Position numbers and translations under genes: made by a program. The notes under the pieces were generated by a model. The model was not told the DNA's origin, did not search any database, and saw nothing but the letters and a program-made list of their open reading frames with translations. From contig NZ_QBTZ01000002.1 of assembly GCF_003058055.1 (NCBI RefSeq), positions 124,001 to 188,000 on the forward strand: a stretch of DNA of 64,000 nucleotides, in the 5' to 3' direction. This document shows, piece by piece, positions 63,999-64,000 of this stretch (the stretch's first letter is position 1; each line of letters begins with the position of its first letter). The stretch comes from Acidovorax sp. 107. GTDB lineage: Bacteria; Pseudomonadota; Gammaproteobacteria; Burkholderiales; Burkholderiaceae_C.

Positions 63999-64000
63999 TG

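Noticed and set aside
1..64000. CRISPR array, tRNA or rRNA genes
   Set aside because: No regularly spaced direct repeats of CRISPR type and no tRNA/rRNA signatures were noticed on either strand by reading.

Overview
The window is GC-rich, densely coded bacterial DNA with operonic 4-bp stop/start overlaps. It looks like a betaproteobacterium of the order Burkholderiales, probably close to Comamonadaceae. That placement is inferred from coding style, protein flavour (acyl-CoA catabolic paralogues, PanD, BioB, orphan periplasmic binding protein) and insertion-sequence types; no rRNA or tRNA is present to confirm it.

Layout. (1) 1-13,244, plus strand: a catabolic operon of enoyl-CoA hydratase (cut by the window edge), biotin carboxylase, acyl-CoA dehydrogenase (ACAD), metallo-beta-lactamase-fold hydrolase, two hotdog thioesterases, SDR, transglutaminase-like protein, periplasmic binding protein, alpha/beta hydrolase, acyl-CoA ligase, MaoC-like protein and a thiolase-like/DUF35 pair. 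(2) 13,261-17,539: a decay zone with a frameshifted ACAD, an IS481-family element, a Tn3-family transposase fragment and a frameshifted hydrolase. (3) 17,594-22,560: PrpD-family protein, enoyl-CoA hydratase and IclR regulator (minus), divergent from a CaiB-type CoA-transferase (plus), then TauD-type dioxygenase remnants. (4) 22,586-40,000, minus strand: a TetR regulator and a long operon of five ACADs, thiolase, FadB-like enzyme, both subunits of a biotin-dependent acyl-CoA carboxylase, a MoxR/CoxE-type AAA+/VWA pair, a thioesterase and an AtuA-like protein. (5) 40,146-44,517, plus: TetR regulator, both ETF subunits, acyl-CoA ligase, double CDGSH protein. (6) 44,753-46,346: an ACAD fragment, a bioB with two frameshifts, and a panD lacking the segment that carries two active-site residues. 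(7) 46,480-54,725, minus: citryl-CoA-lyase-like protein, CitE-like lyase, PrpD-family protein, two CoA-transferases, ACAD, BadI/MenB-like crotonase and enoyl-CoA hydratase. (8) 54,791-60,555: a nest of insertion sequences. (9) 60,793-63,998: an ATP-cone fragment, a Xre/RES toxin-antitoxin pair, an interrupted hypothetical gene and a lipoprotein.

The metabolic genes form at least three modules for CoA-activated carboxylic acids: activation by ligase or CoA-transferase, dehydrogenation by ACADs feeding the local ETF, hydration, biotin-dependent carboxylation, and thiolytic, aldol-type or CitE-type cleavage. Crotonase followed by biotin carboxylase at the left edge, and carboxylase plus AtuA-like protein in the long operon, recall the liu/atu (leucine and acyclic-terpene) pathways. 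The actual substrates are not determinable from sequence.

The most striking non-coding signal is upstream of the IS110-family transposase at 57,980. About 190 bases fold into a 5-prime hairpin and two stem-closed loops whose contents match, in the order expected of a bridge RNA, the left target, right target, left donor and right donor of this very insertion.
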